This document shows positions 35,501-45,200 of a DNA stretch of 64,000 nt, in pieces (the first letter of the stretch is position 1; each line of letters starts with the position of its first letter). The position numbers and the translations under genes were made by a program. Source of the stretch: Heterobilharzia americana (lineage: Eukaryota; Platyhelminthes; Trematoda; Strigeidida; Schistosomatidae); contig OX104128.1 in assembly GCA_944470555.2 (NCBI GenBank), forward strand, positions 38,051,920 through 38,115,919, in the 5' to 3' direction. The notes under the pieces are model-generated. The model saw only the letters and a list, made by a program, of their open reading frames with translations. It searched no databases and was not told the DNA's origin.

Positions 35501-38500
35501 CTTAGGACTAGACAACATGAAGTTGATCACTCTCCAGCGACCGATCAACAGGTCCAGGTTTCATGCTTTTTGGCACTAATCAGCAAGGCCGATTGCCTTT
35601 GTCCAACTAACGTTCTAACCATATGTCCTGAAAGGTTATCAGCCTTTCATCTTTTTCGGTGACGGTTTCACTAACCGTCTTCTTCTTGTTAGTTTCCTTA
35701 ATAAGCCAAAATAATTGCTGGATATTAACTAATGATAATGCCTAATCCACCTCACGCTCGCTATTATTACGAAACTTCTCAGTCAATCTACTTTCGAGCT
35801 GCCTTTATTCTTTATCGCAGTCAGTTGCAGCTGGAATGCATCCTCTAAAGTTAATCACCTAAGATGAAGTTGTGGAAACCCATACAGCATACGGTACACT
35901 GAATATTACGGCAAGTTTCCTCATGATGAGCATTGCTATCACGTTCAGATAAACGCCTGGCTATTCCTATCTCCGTAAATACATACTTGATATTTTCATC
36001 ATCTAGGCGAGCGGGGTATACATAAGTAACTTAGATGCATTTTCAGCGAGAAATGATACTTTGCTGAAACTTATCTTCTTACTGTTTTACTCGAAGTTGT
36101 TAAACACCACAACTGGAATTCACATATAGACGTAAACAGGATACTTCAAATCTGTATTCATTTTATACAGTTATGGTAATTAACTCTCGCTTGTTGTATC
36201 ACATACAAGGCATTATGAAACAGAAATGACAATGACTGAAACGTCTATTAAAATTTTATACTTTATATTAAGTGATTTAAACTTACCACAAAGAAAGTAA
36301 CCAATGGAAATAGATAGTGCAATAAGACCGGAATGAGATACACACCTTTATGACAAAAACAACAACAACGAGAATGAAATAAAAATAATAAATACAGTTT
36401 ACACATGATGAAATTAGTAATAATGACAGATGACATATGAAAGACAAAATATTTTTAAAATAACTTCTATTATGACTGATGATGGCATTGTATAATGGGA
36501 AATTCTCTACTGGTAGTTATATTCAAAGTAGTATCAATGAATTACTTTAGAATATATATGATATCCTCAGTTAAATTTTATGGATAAAGTAATACTAATC
36601 TCACCTATTCGTCTCTTATGCATAATACAATAACTTCTAGATCATCAATACCAACATAGGACCAGGTATTATTCCATAACAGTCCGAGTTGCCACACATT
36701 ATATCAGTACATCAAGTAAAAAGGAAGTGAACTGCAAGATGAAGATAGGAAAATTCAGTTAAAATAAAGATAAAGTACGAAAAGAGAGAAAGGAAAAATG
36801 AGAAAGTGGTGAGATTCTGTATAGCGTCGTTAAGACGAGGATAATGTATGTAAACATCTGCGCCACTGACATCGGTTCTCAGCCATATGATCACCTACAG
36901 TCAGTCTCCAACCACTGACTTCTCTTGTCCCGCAGACCCCAACCACCCAGTCTGCATCGCCCCTCATGGTTCAAACCAACAGTCAAAGACTTCATGCATT
37001 GATGCCATGTTTAAGTCTGGCCACCTCGGGCCTTTTTCCAGCCTGAACCTACTTCGGCCAACATTGTGTGACCCGGCAATCGATGACTAGGCATACGTAA
37101 TACGTGTCCCAACCAGCCATCTCAGTCGATGAAGGTTCATAACCTCGTCAACTGACTTACCTATTCTCCTTAAAACTCTACACCTGACTTCTGCATTACT
37201 CACGTGGTGACACCATGGAATACGGCTTATACTAGGAAGGCAACGTTGGTCAAACACCTGGAGCACTCTCATATCTCCCACCTTCAATGGCCATGTTTCA
37301 CAGTCATACAGTAGAACAGAGCGGACTGCTGTGCAGTACACGCGACTCTTAATAGACAATGGGATATCACGGCGGCGTCATAGGTGGTGTAAGTTGGCAA
37401 AAGTCAACCGAGCCTTTTGTATTTCGTGCAGAAATTTCGTTCAAGGATAAATGATGGAACAAATGATGCTAAATGAATACTGAAATAAGTGCCTTTAATG
37501 AATGAGAATAACTTGATAATTAGAAATTGGATTTCATTGATGGCCAATATCCATTCGTAATATCAAATAAGAATAGCTGGTATACAAATTCAAATTCTAT
37601 GGTCTGAATACGCTCTCATATGACGTAAAACATGAGGCAATTATATAAAAAACTTAATGTTATGCTGTACTATGAATCAAAGTTGTGTTAGGCTCGCATT
37701 ATGGATGCATAGTGATTTCATGGTTAGGAACTATACAACTCACAAGATTGAAACACTAGACACGACAGGAGTGAAAACTTACCGCGACCTAAATGACTCT
37801 CTTTAACTAACTGTAATTTAATCAGTCGGTCAATATCAACATAAGGCCTTGTATTACTGTGTAACCGTCCAAGTTACTAGACCTTATATCAGTGTATCAA
37901 GGTGGATGGTACCAAAATGAAAGATAGAGAAATGAGGAAAAACGTAGTCAGAAGTTGTGACGGGAGTAAAACGGAATCAAACAATCATAACAATTAGGAG
38001 GATGGTATGGGGATACAGTTGCACCAATATCATCGATATAGACCATATCACCTACAGTTATTAACCACCGATCTTGATTGTCACGCGAACCTCAACCACG
38101 AAGTCTAAATTCACCTACATAGTCCGAATCAACAGTCGCAGACTTCATGGACTGATGCCATGCCGCAGTCTGGTTACTTCTAACTTTTTTCCAGTCTGAA
38201 CCGAATTCAGTCAACATCGTACGATGAGGAAGATGATGACTAGTCATGCATAACACATGTCCTAGCCATCTGATTCGATGAATGTTTACAACCTAATCAA
38301 TTGACATTTTTTATTCTACTCACAGTTCTACGCCTCACTTCTGCGTTACTGATGCTTAGTGGAATTGTACATAAAGTATCCAAACGACCTGATTAGTAGT
38401 CCTATCAAAGTAAGGCATATTACGGACAAAAAACTAAAATTGTGTGTAAAAATTTTCGTATCAGGCACGACGCTTTGTTAGTAAATGGTTCATTTGAGAG

Positions 38501-41500
38501 AAAAATATACGATAAACAAGCTGCATCTGAAATTGTACTCCTCTCCCTATCCTAAAGCTAACGGTTTAGATCGGTTCTACAGAATCGACCTGTATCCTGT
38601 GTCAACGTTTCTAATACTCTTCATTGTTCGTGATCATTTCAAGAAACTTAGTTAGCAAACAATTACCTCGATCAATAATCACATCTGGATAGCACCAAAA
38701 ATTAACGAGATCCATTAGCTTTAACAAACCTTTGGTTTCAGATAATCAACTGTTGTGGATGATTTTTCGATAGCCTACTGAATAAGAAATGAATTTATGC
38801 ACAAATAGGGACTGCAGTCATGTTACGATATTGGCGCAAAAATCATGAGTTAACCCCTCAAAACCTAGTGGATATGTTGAGCTGGCAAGGTTTAGTGTTA
38901 GCATTTACTCACGGTAGAAACAGAACATCTGTGTAGAAGTAGTATTCATCATGGACTGACTTCAGTTGGGGAACCATTGAAAACCAGGGAGCACTGGACA
39001 GCTGCTTCGTCCTAGTATGGGACTCCTCAGCCGTACGCACCCACGACCCCACCCACCAGGGATCGAACCTAGAACCTTCAGGTTTCACGGCGAACGCGTT
39101 AACCATCCAGCCACTGGGTTGGTTTCCAGTGGTTCACAATTTCCAACTTCTGTCAGTTGACGACATAGCGCGACTGTCACCCAAGGTTTTCAGTTAGCAT
39201 CCACTTCACTTCCGACTGGTTGACCCCACAGGTCATGGCTTTTCATTAGAGCTTCGTGATATCCATCTGGAAGCAAGTCACTAATGAGCACTATACAGTA
39301 ATGTATTTTCGAGATGAATGAGGATTTTTAATTTAGAAGTAGTATTCATCATGGAGTGACATCAGTTGGGGAACCATGTGTGTGTTAATGAATACAAGTC
39401 ATCTAAAATTTCATGAAGGTGAAAGATGAAGAGCAGGAAGGGAATAGATTGTATAACACGGGATAGTATTGTGAATGGAAATAGAAGCTTTTCTGAAAAG
39501 ATCGAAGAAGACAACTATTATAGACAACAATTATATGGACATTTATTTAATCTTGATAAAATAACAGATATTAGGTGCTAGGTGTATTTCTGAACTGGAA
39601 TAAGTATACAATCATGTCTATAAATGAAAACTACTTACACAATTGGATTATTCCAGAGATCAGGATTAGTAACTAGAGCTGTTACACATAGAACACTAAC
39701 AATAGTTGCATGTATAGATGATACTGCTCTGAAAACAAAATGTAAAGACAGATTAGTTTATTGGAATTCATCATCATGATACAACGTAAAAATAAATTGA
39801 AAAAGTAAACTTTAAAGAGGAATATAATTGTTTTTACATGATACCGTCGTTGATTGGACCGAATTGATCAGTCTCTATTGGCATATGGGCTCCTGTGCGG
39901 ATGCCTCGATACTGCCTGCGTTGTAATTATATTATTGATGGATCGTGGCTATCAGTGGAATTCAGGATGCGCATTTCGTCCTATTTGGGACTCGTCAGCT
40001 GGATATACCTGCTTCCCAGTGCGTGATGTTGTTCCCACCGGTGAAAGCTCCAGAGTCTGAATCCCGGTGGGAACAACACTCACTGGGAAGCAGGTACATC
40101 CAGCTGACGAGTCCCAAATAGGACGAAATGCGCATCCTGGATTCCACTGATAGCCACGATCCATCATGGTCGATAGCATCGCGTAAAAGTTCTTTTTTCC
40201 CCATTATAAGACTGTGAAACATGGTCGTTAGAGACAGACATCAGAAGAAAAGTAGTTGATGATATTGTAAACCTTCACTGACTCAGGTGGCTGAAACATT
40301 GGTTATGCCTGCCTAGCCTTCATGTACCCCATCAGACAACGCTGGCTGAAGTGGGTTCAAGCCGGAAAGAAGTCAAAAGTGGCTAAAATAAGACACTGCA
40401 TCAGTCCATGAGATCTTTGACTGCTGATCTGGGCCATGTAGAGATCATGTAGAGGTCGGAGTGACAACCGAAGTCGGTGGTTGGTCTACAATCGATCGCA
40501 CGGAAGTTGACGCAGATACTTTTTTATCTTCAAAGCTATGAACGCTTTCACTAACTTGACATGGTGGCCGGGATTGTATATCATGATGACCCAAAGAGCT
40601 ATGCTGGTGAAACCCTTGTTATCTCGAAGTCTTATCATACCAGAAAGGTATGTTGGATAGTGTTTAGACAAGAAGTATTTACCCTTAACATATTCTTAAA
40701 CAAAGAGATGATGCAGTTCGGTGGCTTTGATCAAGCATCAGTGGTTAGCGGTGATCCAAAACCACAGGACGTATGTCACACTACATATTTCATAATACAG
40801 GACAACTGTTGTGGCATCAAAAAGGTGGTAGGTGACCGGCCTCAAGCGGATATCCCCTGAGCCCTGCAGTCACGCGATAACCCTTTTTTTCATGTGCTTC
40901 AAAAAGACTTAGCCGGGTCACTGATGCGTGTGGTGTTTGTGAGACATGCATACAGGATCCAAATGCAGTTATTCAATTAACCTCTCCTGGTCAATATGGT
41001 GAATCCACAAAATTCACCCTCCGGCTTTCTGGCGATTTGTTGGCTAGTTCTCGCGGTTTTTTCTAGGTTTAAGCATAGCCCTAGGCAGAAGGACAGAAAG
41101 CTCACTCCTAGACTAAATCCCAGTCCACAGTCGCCTCTGAGCTGTCCGGCTGAACGGCACAGTGAGAACTGAAAGGAGTAACGAAACTCGTCGTTCTCTC
41201 TTTTTAATCGCTTCTTACGCACCCAATGACTGTGGTCCAGATGAAGTGAAGGATGAGTTGTGTCGAAAATTGTCTAGCCTCTTCCTGAAAGCCGAAAGTT
41301 AAGACGTGGTTACTGTTGCAGATGATTTCAATGCACAAGTGGGTAGGCTGAGTCAGGCAGAAATGTACTTAGGTCGCACTTTCGCAATCCTGGCTGAACA
41401 AACAGATAACGGTGGTAGCCTACTACAAGTGTACTCAGGTAACCTTTAATTTATAGCTAGCACAAACTTCAGACATAACGAAAGACATTGTCTGAGACTA

Positions 41501-43460
41501 AAACATGGCAACAATGCATGAATTCGTTGTTTGTTGCTTTGAGCCATGTAGGGCGTTGCAGATGGTTGGAGACTCTAGGTGATATCACTCAGAACCGATG
41601 TCAGTGGGGCAGAGGTATACACATATTATCCTTACACTAAACGATAGTCTGTCTCATTATCCCCTCATTCCTTTTTTTACTACTTTCTACTTCTGTTGAC
41701 CGATTTCTCTTTCCTTCTTCATCTTCCATTTTATTGCCTTGTTACTTGATGTGCTGATATGAGATGTTACAACTTGGATCGTTACGCAGTAATGCCTGGT
41801 CCTATGTTGTTTTTGATGACGATAACTCTTCTTTAACACTTTCTACTTCAGTATCATTCTTTTTCTATCCACTTACCTTTAATCTGTTGCTGTAAAGTGT
41901 AGTGACTTGAACTTGTTGTTTGCTTTTCCTACAGGTTCTGGTTAACATGACAACTGGAATCGAAGGCTAGAGACTGGGCAACAGATCAGAACTGGTAAGC
42001 AAGGTAAGTCAAATTATGAAACAGAACAAGACATGTGGATTACCGAAGCTCAAATTCAGCAAGTGTACAACTGTGAGGTAGTTCATGAGGAGTTAATAGT
42101 TACACATTGTATCAGGGCAACAAAAGTGCCAAGATGTTCCCAGCACAGTTGATTTTATATAGTAAATAGTACTCAGCTTGAATCAAGACCAATGAGGATT
42201 GGAAATTTTTACTCAGAAAGAGAACCAAGAAACTATAAACAAGCTGGCGAAGTTGAGGAATAGCGACCACAACTGAAGAGGCCACAGATAATCGTGAATA
42301 ACTATTCCGTAGACAGGATGACCAATAGGTTCTCGATGTTGAGTGAAATACACCTCCTGAAACTTTCACAGTACTGTGCAGATTTGTTCCACAGCACTTT
42401 CTTCAACTGTACACTCCTAGCGTGAAATAATCTACATTAATATGAGTGAATCCAACCACAGACGTTGGTCTTACCTTTCTATGGACACCAAAGTAAAACT
42501 AGGACAAGTTTGTACAAAGTGTGCACTGTTTAGTTGTTTTCTACATTGTTATGCTTTTTTTCCTACTCGTAAAATCGCTTGTGGTATATTATTGGTTGTC
42601 AAGGTCGTTTCTGCGTTCGTTGGCCGTGGTCGCTATTCCTTAATTTCACCAACAAGTTCATGCAGTCGGCTTCGAAAATAGATAGTTTTCTGAAGTGAAA
42701 TTTATGAGAAATCCAGATATTGTCGAAAGTGTCTCCACCGGCAAACAACACAATCAGTCTGAGTGTGAATGCATACGATAATATATCCATGTCACATGTT
42801 TGAGAAAACCAGAAACTGTATATCACAGGTTATAGTGACGCACAAATGTAGCCTTTACCTCAAGAAATCCACCGGAAAAAAAGAGAGAATCAGACCGAGG
42901 CCAATATTCCAGTGAGGTCAATCGCCCAGGAGAGAAATCTAGTAGCGTTGAAAGTTGATGTATTGCACCTGGTTATAAGAAAATATTTCACTGAGCATCT
43001 CGGACCGTCGTTTTTAAGATTAAGACTGGTTGTTGACCTTTGACATCTTAAAAACAAGCTGTAAAACCACTCCTCTGCTTAAAGTATTGGCTACATAACT
43101 CCGCGGATGGAACAAACACCATTTGATATATATTAGCTGGTTTCTAGGTAGACTGCAAGGTCAGTAAATGAAAGCTTTTATAAAAGGACCTACACATCAA
43201 ATAACCAATTTTTAATAACGATTTGAAGTTATGTTCATTTTACTGACTTACCGAGAATCCCATTCCATTTTCTGGGCTCGAGACAAATTGCGATATGATC
43301 CATTATACCGATTAAATATCCAAGGGCTGATAATATGGTGAATTGATAGACAGATGATAAAACTAAGTAGGGACCATTTAAAATAATATTCAGCACGTGG
43401 TCCATGTCTGAGGTCACCGAATACAGAAAAAGCCTCCTCGAGGCCTCCACCTAGCGGCAT
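25887..43460 (-). CDS. TLCD4: TLC-domain protein, TLCD4/TMEM56-like (six exons)
   Basis: Multi-pass membrane protein of the TLC (TRAM-LAG1-CLN8) family. The six exons (43460-43252, 39728-39639, 36345-36287, 33644-33550, 28379-28306, 26550-25887) join in phase to 396 residues. Recognised blocks: KMEWDSRAVSSIHA (residues 64-77), GYFLCD (115-120), FLLHHW with the His pair (139-140), ELSTPFVNQRW (167-177), and MIFPFWYIAYITYG (209-222). The order and spacing match vertebrate TLCD4 from memory. About six membrane segments are expected. Known relatives are about 260 residues; here a hydrophilic Ser-rich tail of about 140 residues (257-396) follows the last helix. TLCD4 biochemistry is poorly known; TLCD1/2 affect membrane lipid composition. 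The start at 43460 is the best guess, with other in-frame ATGs upstream. Confidence 0.9.
26790..27302 (+). mobile_element. RTE/SR2-like LINE 3' end (intron 5)
   Basis: Plus-strand, antisense to the host gene. Covers the C-terminal third from about AGTGCTTCTATATAGTTCAG to the 3' tail (AATAATAAT). GTCGAATGGAATCCAAAGGG and ACGACGAGTTGGCCGTC are the family landmarks. Stops and frame shifts throughout. Confidence 0.85.
27537..28150. repeat. Sm-alpha SINE cluster, head-to-head (intron 5)
   Basis: A minus-strand full unit (27537-27838), a short minus-strand ribozyme piece (27839-27895) and a plus-strand unit (27896-28150). The hammerheads near 27552-27600 (minus) and 27997-28042 (plus) each have TTGATGA in place of CTGANGA; the plus one also has a broken stem II. 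GAAA is present in both full units. Confidence 0.85.
28306..28379 (-). CDS. TLCD4: TLCD4-like exon 5
   Basis: 74 bases between acceptor TTTCAG and donor AAAG|GTATC. Encodes residues 152-175, ending TTELSTPFVNQ, the most diagnostic TLCD4 block (ELSTPFVNQRW across the junction). Confidence 0.9.
28600..28735 (+). repeat. SINE-B 3' half (intron 4)
   Basis: Starts at GACGGGGTCATGGGTG and includes the hammerhead (about 28622-28670): stem I CACTG/CAGTG, core CTAAGGA (should be CTGANGA), stem II GTCC but TAGTAC opposite, GAACC in place of GAAAC. Inactive by inspection. Confidence 0.75.
28736..29819. other. intron 4 sequence, nothing recognised
   Basis: AT-rich, no repeat or exon that I can name. 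Confidence 0.4.
29820..30175 (+). mobile_element. RTE/SR2-like LINE 3' end (intron 4)
   Basis: Contains AAGAATAAGCAACAAGGAAC, the KELWERTNQEP equivalent, and GTCGAGTGGAACC, and ends with (ATG)n-like tail repeats at about 30153-30168. Frame shifts present. Confidence 0.85.
30230..31200 (-). mobile_element. NLR-2 LINE, endonuclease to RT start, decayed (intron 4)
   Basis: Minus-strand. The frame 31045-30863 ends IEIKHRWRGQVKECCSLLS, matching the QIDHxxISHRWRGSVxDC end of this family's APE endonuclease. Adjacent frames (31169-30954) hold SLTSLLNTSEASVLIQLDPK. Around 30240-30480 sequence parallels the RT start at 35190-35420. Order and strand fit endonuclease then RT. Confidence 0.65.
31800..31900 (+). 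repeat. SINE-B 5' fragment (intron 4)
   Basis: GAGGTGATTCCTGAAGTTCC and AATGAGAAGTCG match the 5' block of copy 4 at 20641. It breaks off at the PLE boundary near 31906, before the tRNA-like part. Confidence 0.7.
31906..32645 (-). mobile_element. PLE GIY-YIG segment, copy 1 (intron 4)
   Basis: Minus-strand PLE endonuclease. An intact 117-codon frame (32470-32117) starts MIYKINCNNYSQHYIGRSGR, then HLRHLNEHQLVIKCH, DFDNVEILD and SINRHID-like NRCIDMDSMYQ. The frame is identical residue for residue to the plus-strand copy at 50423-50776. The non-coding flanks on both sides are also near-identical. Upstream on the minus strand, ITEIIWNWYGSQTNKFPQ is the out-of-frame linker. Same strand as the host gene. 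Confidence 0.9.
32655..32850 (+). repeat. SINE-B copy, promoter and hammerhead (intron 4)
   Basis: Begins at the A-box region (CAGTGGCTAAATGGCAACGT), B-box-like TGGGTTCAATC, then the hammerhead at about 32758-32804: stem I GCACTG/CAGTTC, core CTGAGGA (legal), stem II GTCC/GGAC, second core GAAC instead of GAAA, stem III and GTC intact. One base from a legal core. Confidence 0.82.
33550..33644 (-). CDS. TLCD4: TLCD4-like exon 4
   Basis: 95 bases between acceptor TTATAG and donor G|GTATGT. Encodes (D)AVSMPFYWWNKQL and FLLHHWAASFAFF, including the His pair typical of TLC domains. Confidence 0.88.
34100..35560 (-). mobile_element. NLR-2 LINE, RT and C-terminus (intron 3)
   Basis: Longest NLR-2 RT copy, minus strand. 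35420 downward: SSCDNHGVVILINIVSKTQI, SGQGCMDLIFILRWVL, SIFLDQKAGSHSVDGE (motif A region, Asp lost), then MEYTDDIVLLCKDPDKI at 34799 (motif C YxDD, here YTDD) and PVKPKMTLQDWSAATPS. Decayed C-terminal blocks run to about 34100. Frame shifts separate the blocks. It may extend upstream to about 36050 as connector sequence, which I could not confirm. Confidence 0.82.
36287..36345 (-). CDS. TLCD4: TLCD4-like exon 3
   Basis: 59 bases between acceptor ATAAAG and donor G|GTAAGT. Encodes SHSGLIALSISIGYFLC, the third membrane segment, with the GYxLxD block completed by exon 4. Confidence 0.87.
36710..37440 (-). mobile_element. NLR-2 LINE 3' end with 3' UTR (intron 2)
   Basis: The frame 37359-37087 reads MSIKSRVYCTAVRSVLLYDC, ETWPLKVGDMRVLQVFDQRC and MNLHRLRWLVG, a well kept NLR-2 C-terminus. 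The 3' UTR with AGTGGTTGGAGACTG and GAACCGATGTCAGTGGCGCA continues to about 36710 and matches the plus strand at 41555-41830. Confidence 0.85.
37870..38450 (-). mobile_element. NLR-2 LINE 3' end, older copy (intron 2)
   Basis: Diverged minus-strand repeat of the same C-terminal and 3' UTR region: GACATTTTTTATTCTACTCA, CATGGACTGATGCCATGCCG and GGTGATATGGTC landmarks parallel 36840-37200. No frame survives. Confidence 0.65.
38935..39280 (-). repeat. SINE-B copy (intron 2), sense to the host gene
   Basis: Near full-length minus-strand copy. Hammerhead at about 38991-39038: core CTGAGGA (legal), stem II GTCC/GGAC intact, second core GAAG rather than GAAA, AGCTGTC intact, 3' stem I CAGTGC but the 5' strand changed to GTACG. 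The B-box-like GGTTCGATCCC is well kept. A separate 40-bp tail fragment lies at about 39341-39380. Confidence 0.82.
39639..39728 (-). CDS. TLCD4: TLCD4-like exon 2
   Basis: 90 bases between acceptor TTTTCAG and donor GT|GTAAGT, residues 70-99 plus two bases. Contains AVSSIHATIVSVLCVTAL (second membrane segment). Confidence 0.88.
39960..40004 (-). ncRNA. hammerhead ribozyme, sense to TLCD4 intron 1
   Basis: Type I hammerhead of the Sm-alpha class. Stem I ATCCAG/CTGAAT with one C-A mismatch, core CTGACGA, stem II GTCC-CAAATA-GGAC, core GAAA, stem III AT-GCGC-AT and cleavage triplet ATC. All invariant core bases are present. It is in the same sense as the host gene transcript. Confidence 0.82.
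40098..40142 (+). ncRNA. hammerhead ribozyme, complete core and stems
   Basis: The best hammerhead in the window: stem I ATCCAG/CTGGAT fully paired, core CTGACGA, stem II GTCC/GGAC with loop CAAATA, GAAA, stem III AT-GCGC-AT and cleavage triplet ATC. The outer stem GCAG with CTG(A) flanks it as in known schistosome ribozymes. Antisense to the host gene. Confidence 0.88.
40195..40490 (+). mobile_element. NLR-2 LINE 3' end fragment (intron 1)
   Basis: TATAAGACTGTGAAACATGG corresponds to the YGCETWPL block. VNLH-RLRWLKHWLCLPSLH-like and TLHQSMRSLTADLGHVE follow, ending at the GGTTGGTC 3' UTR start. Decayed, plus strand. Confidence 0.72.
40890..41830 (+). mobile_element. NLR-2 LINE, APE endonuclease joined to 3' UTR (intron 1)
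   Basis: Plus strand. ACGVCETCIQDPNAVIQLTS at about 40920, LRLSGDLLASSRG, then APNDCGPDEVKDELCRKLSS and DVVTVADDFNAQVGRLSQAE (about 41310-41370) are the APE endonuclease; the GDFNA motif reads ADDFNA here. STNFRHNERHCLR follows. At about 41515-41560 the sequence jumps to the 3' UTR shared with 36710-36910, so the RT is deleted. Confidence 0.78.
41831..43251. other. intron 1 sequence, little recognised
   Basis: A short inverted similarity links about 42225-42285 (plus) with 42600-42665 (minus), both with GAGGAATAGCGACCAC-like sequence. The frame 42442-42681 has no recognisable domain. Confidence 0.4.
43252..43460 (-). CDS. TLCD4: TLCD4-like exon 1
   Basis: Encodes residues 1-69 plus two bases of the next codon, with donor CG|GTAAGT. 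It carries the first predicted membrane segment (KWSLLSFIICLSIHHII) and ends KMEWDS(R), which fits directly to exon 2 (R)AVSSIHA. The start choice MPLGGG is not fixed by the sequence; the frame is open further upstream to about 43589. Confidence 0.85.
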
Positions 43461-44422
43461 CGATAAAGCCGTTAGCGTGGACAAAGAAAAAGACTGAAAC
43501 CTGATGAATAAATTCACTTTACATATTCTAAATATATTTTTGGCCAATGATAAGAACAGATTGAAGCGACCTTGTAACAGGATTATCATTGGCTTTTACC
43601 ACTATCGACTTTTGATTCAATCTTAGTCCAGTTAAATTTAAACCAATCAACGTGTAAATATTTGTAAGGTTAGGAGTCTGACATGCGATTTTCACTATTT
43701 CTTTCAGCAAGCAAAGAGAAAAATGATCCAATATGTTTTTCAAAATAGGCGTGCTAATTGCTACGATCATTAGGGTTGCGAAATCTGTCTCCTCCGACAG
43801 TGGCCCCATCCAGAAAAATACCTGACGAAATATTTTTTATGGTCAGAGTCCATATGACCTTACTACGTTGATCAATTACTGTAGATGGCCAGACATATAT
43901 GTCTCCGATTGGTTACCTATCATAAACAGCTTTTATATCCATAAATTATCCAATGAAAACACTATTAGACAGATTGTATAAGTCACAGCTGTTTGAAATT
44001 CCGTTTCGCAAGGAAGTCTGGTCCGAGCTTCTTCAGGGAAATAATCAAAACTAAAATATCAAGGATATATGTGTGCATATATGTATAAATGAATTCAAAA
44101 ATGTGCATTTAATCTCCCTATCCAATCCTCTTCGTATAGTCACTGTTTTTTTTTGTTTTTTTCTAAATTATGATAACTAATCATTCAGCGTGAAATTGTA
44201 TGTCTTTTGTTGTATGGCATGTGTGTGTTTTTATGTACTCCAACTCATATTCGTCTTGATTGTAAATATCAGACAAAAAGGACACTGGTGACAGTCATTC
44301 GGTAATTTTATAAGTACAAATTGCACAGGATGAGGTGAATGTGTATACAATTTCAGTTGGAACAATGTGGTGGATAGTGTTAGCGAATTTTCTTCGCATT
44401 GATTTACCGGAACAGAGTGAAA
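43461..44422. promoter_or_regulatory. upstream region of the TLCD4-like gene, possible divergent promoter
   Basis: About 960 bases between the chosen TLCD4-like ATG (minus) and a candidate plus-strand first exon at 44423. No clear TATA or initiator can be singled out. It is given as the likely promoter location only because of the gene layout. Confidence 0.3.
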
Positions 44423-44519
44423 ATGAGTGGTAATGATGATGGTGATGATAATAATAATGCATCAAAACAGTCCAGGTTGAGTTATGCAGAAATAATGGAG
44501 TTTGAGACTAGTGTTGACG
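44423..44519 (+). CDS. candidate first coding exon of a divergent gene
   Basis: ATG in a favourable context (GTGAAAATGAGT) opens a frame of 32 codons plus one base to a donor G|GTAAAT. It encodes MSGNDDGDDNNNAS, then KQSRLSYAEIMEFETSVD. The acidic start and non-repetitive remainder look unlike the nearby PLE frames. No downstream exon could be joined with confidence; a 36-base stretch at 48097-48132 flanked by CAG and GTGATT is in compatible phase but too short to trust. I do not recognise the product. Confidence 0.3.
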
Positions 44520-44559
44520 GTAAATGATTTGAGTTACTCTTTCTGCTCACTGACTACCA

Positions 44560-45200
44560 ATTGCCAAGAGGCAACTAGCTGTACTCCATCTCGTCTGTTC
44601 AAACTGGCTGGGTTCGCCCATATATGTAGGGCTTCGGTATGACCCAAAACCTTTTTGTTGAACCTTAGTTCCATCAAAGTCAATTTTGTGTCCCATTTCT
44701 ATGGAGTGTAGCGCCATCGCGGATTTTTTTTTCTAGTTTCTTAACTTCTGCTGAGGTTTTTGGGATCTGCTTTAAGCATAGTTTATACTCATTGACTCGC
44801 ACATTTACCTGCTTGCTTGGCTGTTTCCCTTATATATACTGCAGTACCGTCTACGTATTTGATTTCATAGACGTAGTCCTGCTGATTTTCTTTAGGTACT
44901 ACATCTTTAACTTTCATTAAGTTAGAACGTAAGGTATTTGGTGCACGAAAGTAAACTCTTATGTCGTATTTGTTGAGAATCTTTCTTATTTCTTTTGAAG
45001 TCTGCTTTCGGTATGCAATTATGACCATGCTTGTCCAATTCTTCGGAGGGAGTTTCGGTACATCCTTAATTTCATTTTTTAAAACACGTCTAACGAAACC
45101 TTTAGGATAATTGTTTGCTTCCAGTGTGCGGCAAACTAACTTTAACTCTTCTTCTTTGTCCTCTTCCGTTATAACAAGACGGAAGGATAGATAATTCATA
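44560..45200 (-). mobile_element. Penelope-like element, thumb and GIY-YIG, another lineage
   Basis: The minus-strand frame 45199-44789 reads LVCRTLEANNYPKGFVRRVL (thumb end), MVIIAYRKQTSKEIRKILNK, NTLRSNLMKVKDVVPKENQQ and YVYEIKYVDGTAVYIRETAK (GIY-YIG start, decayed). After a stop the end of the domain follows: ADPKNLSRS and ALHIWANPASLNRRDGVQ. The RT palm is absent. Confidence 0.82.

Larger units (their letters stand above)
39840..40167. repeat. palindromic Sm-alpha pair (intron 1)
   Basis: A minus-strand Sm-alpha unit (39840-40041) is followed after 22 bases by the plus-strand ribozyme region of another (40064-40167). The arms 39936-40041 and 40064-40166 are inverted repeats with only a few mismatches and one small gap. 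Each arm carries a hammerhead with all core residues. The right edge of the pair merges into an NLR-2 fragment. It lies about 110 bases 5' of TLCD4 exon 2 in transcript terms. Confidence 0.92.

Noticed and set aside
39854..40222. overlapping open frames on both strands (about 68-75 codons)
   Set aside because: They are readings of the Sm-alpha palindrome, not proteins.
40561..40860. 99-codon plus-strand frame upstream of an NLR-2 endonuclease
   Set aside because: No recognisable domain. It may be 5' sequence of the LINE, but I found no second copy to support this.
42442..42681. 79-codon plus-strand frame inside TLCD4 intron 1
   Set aside because: No motif or splice support.
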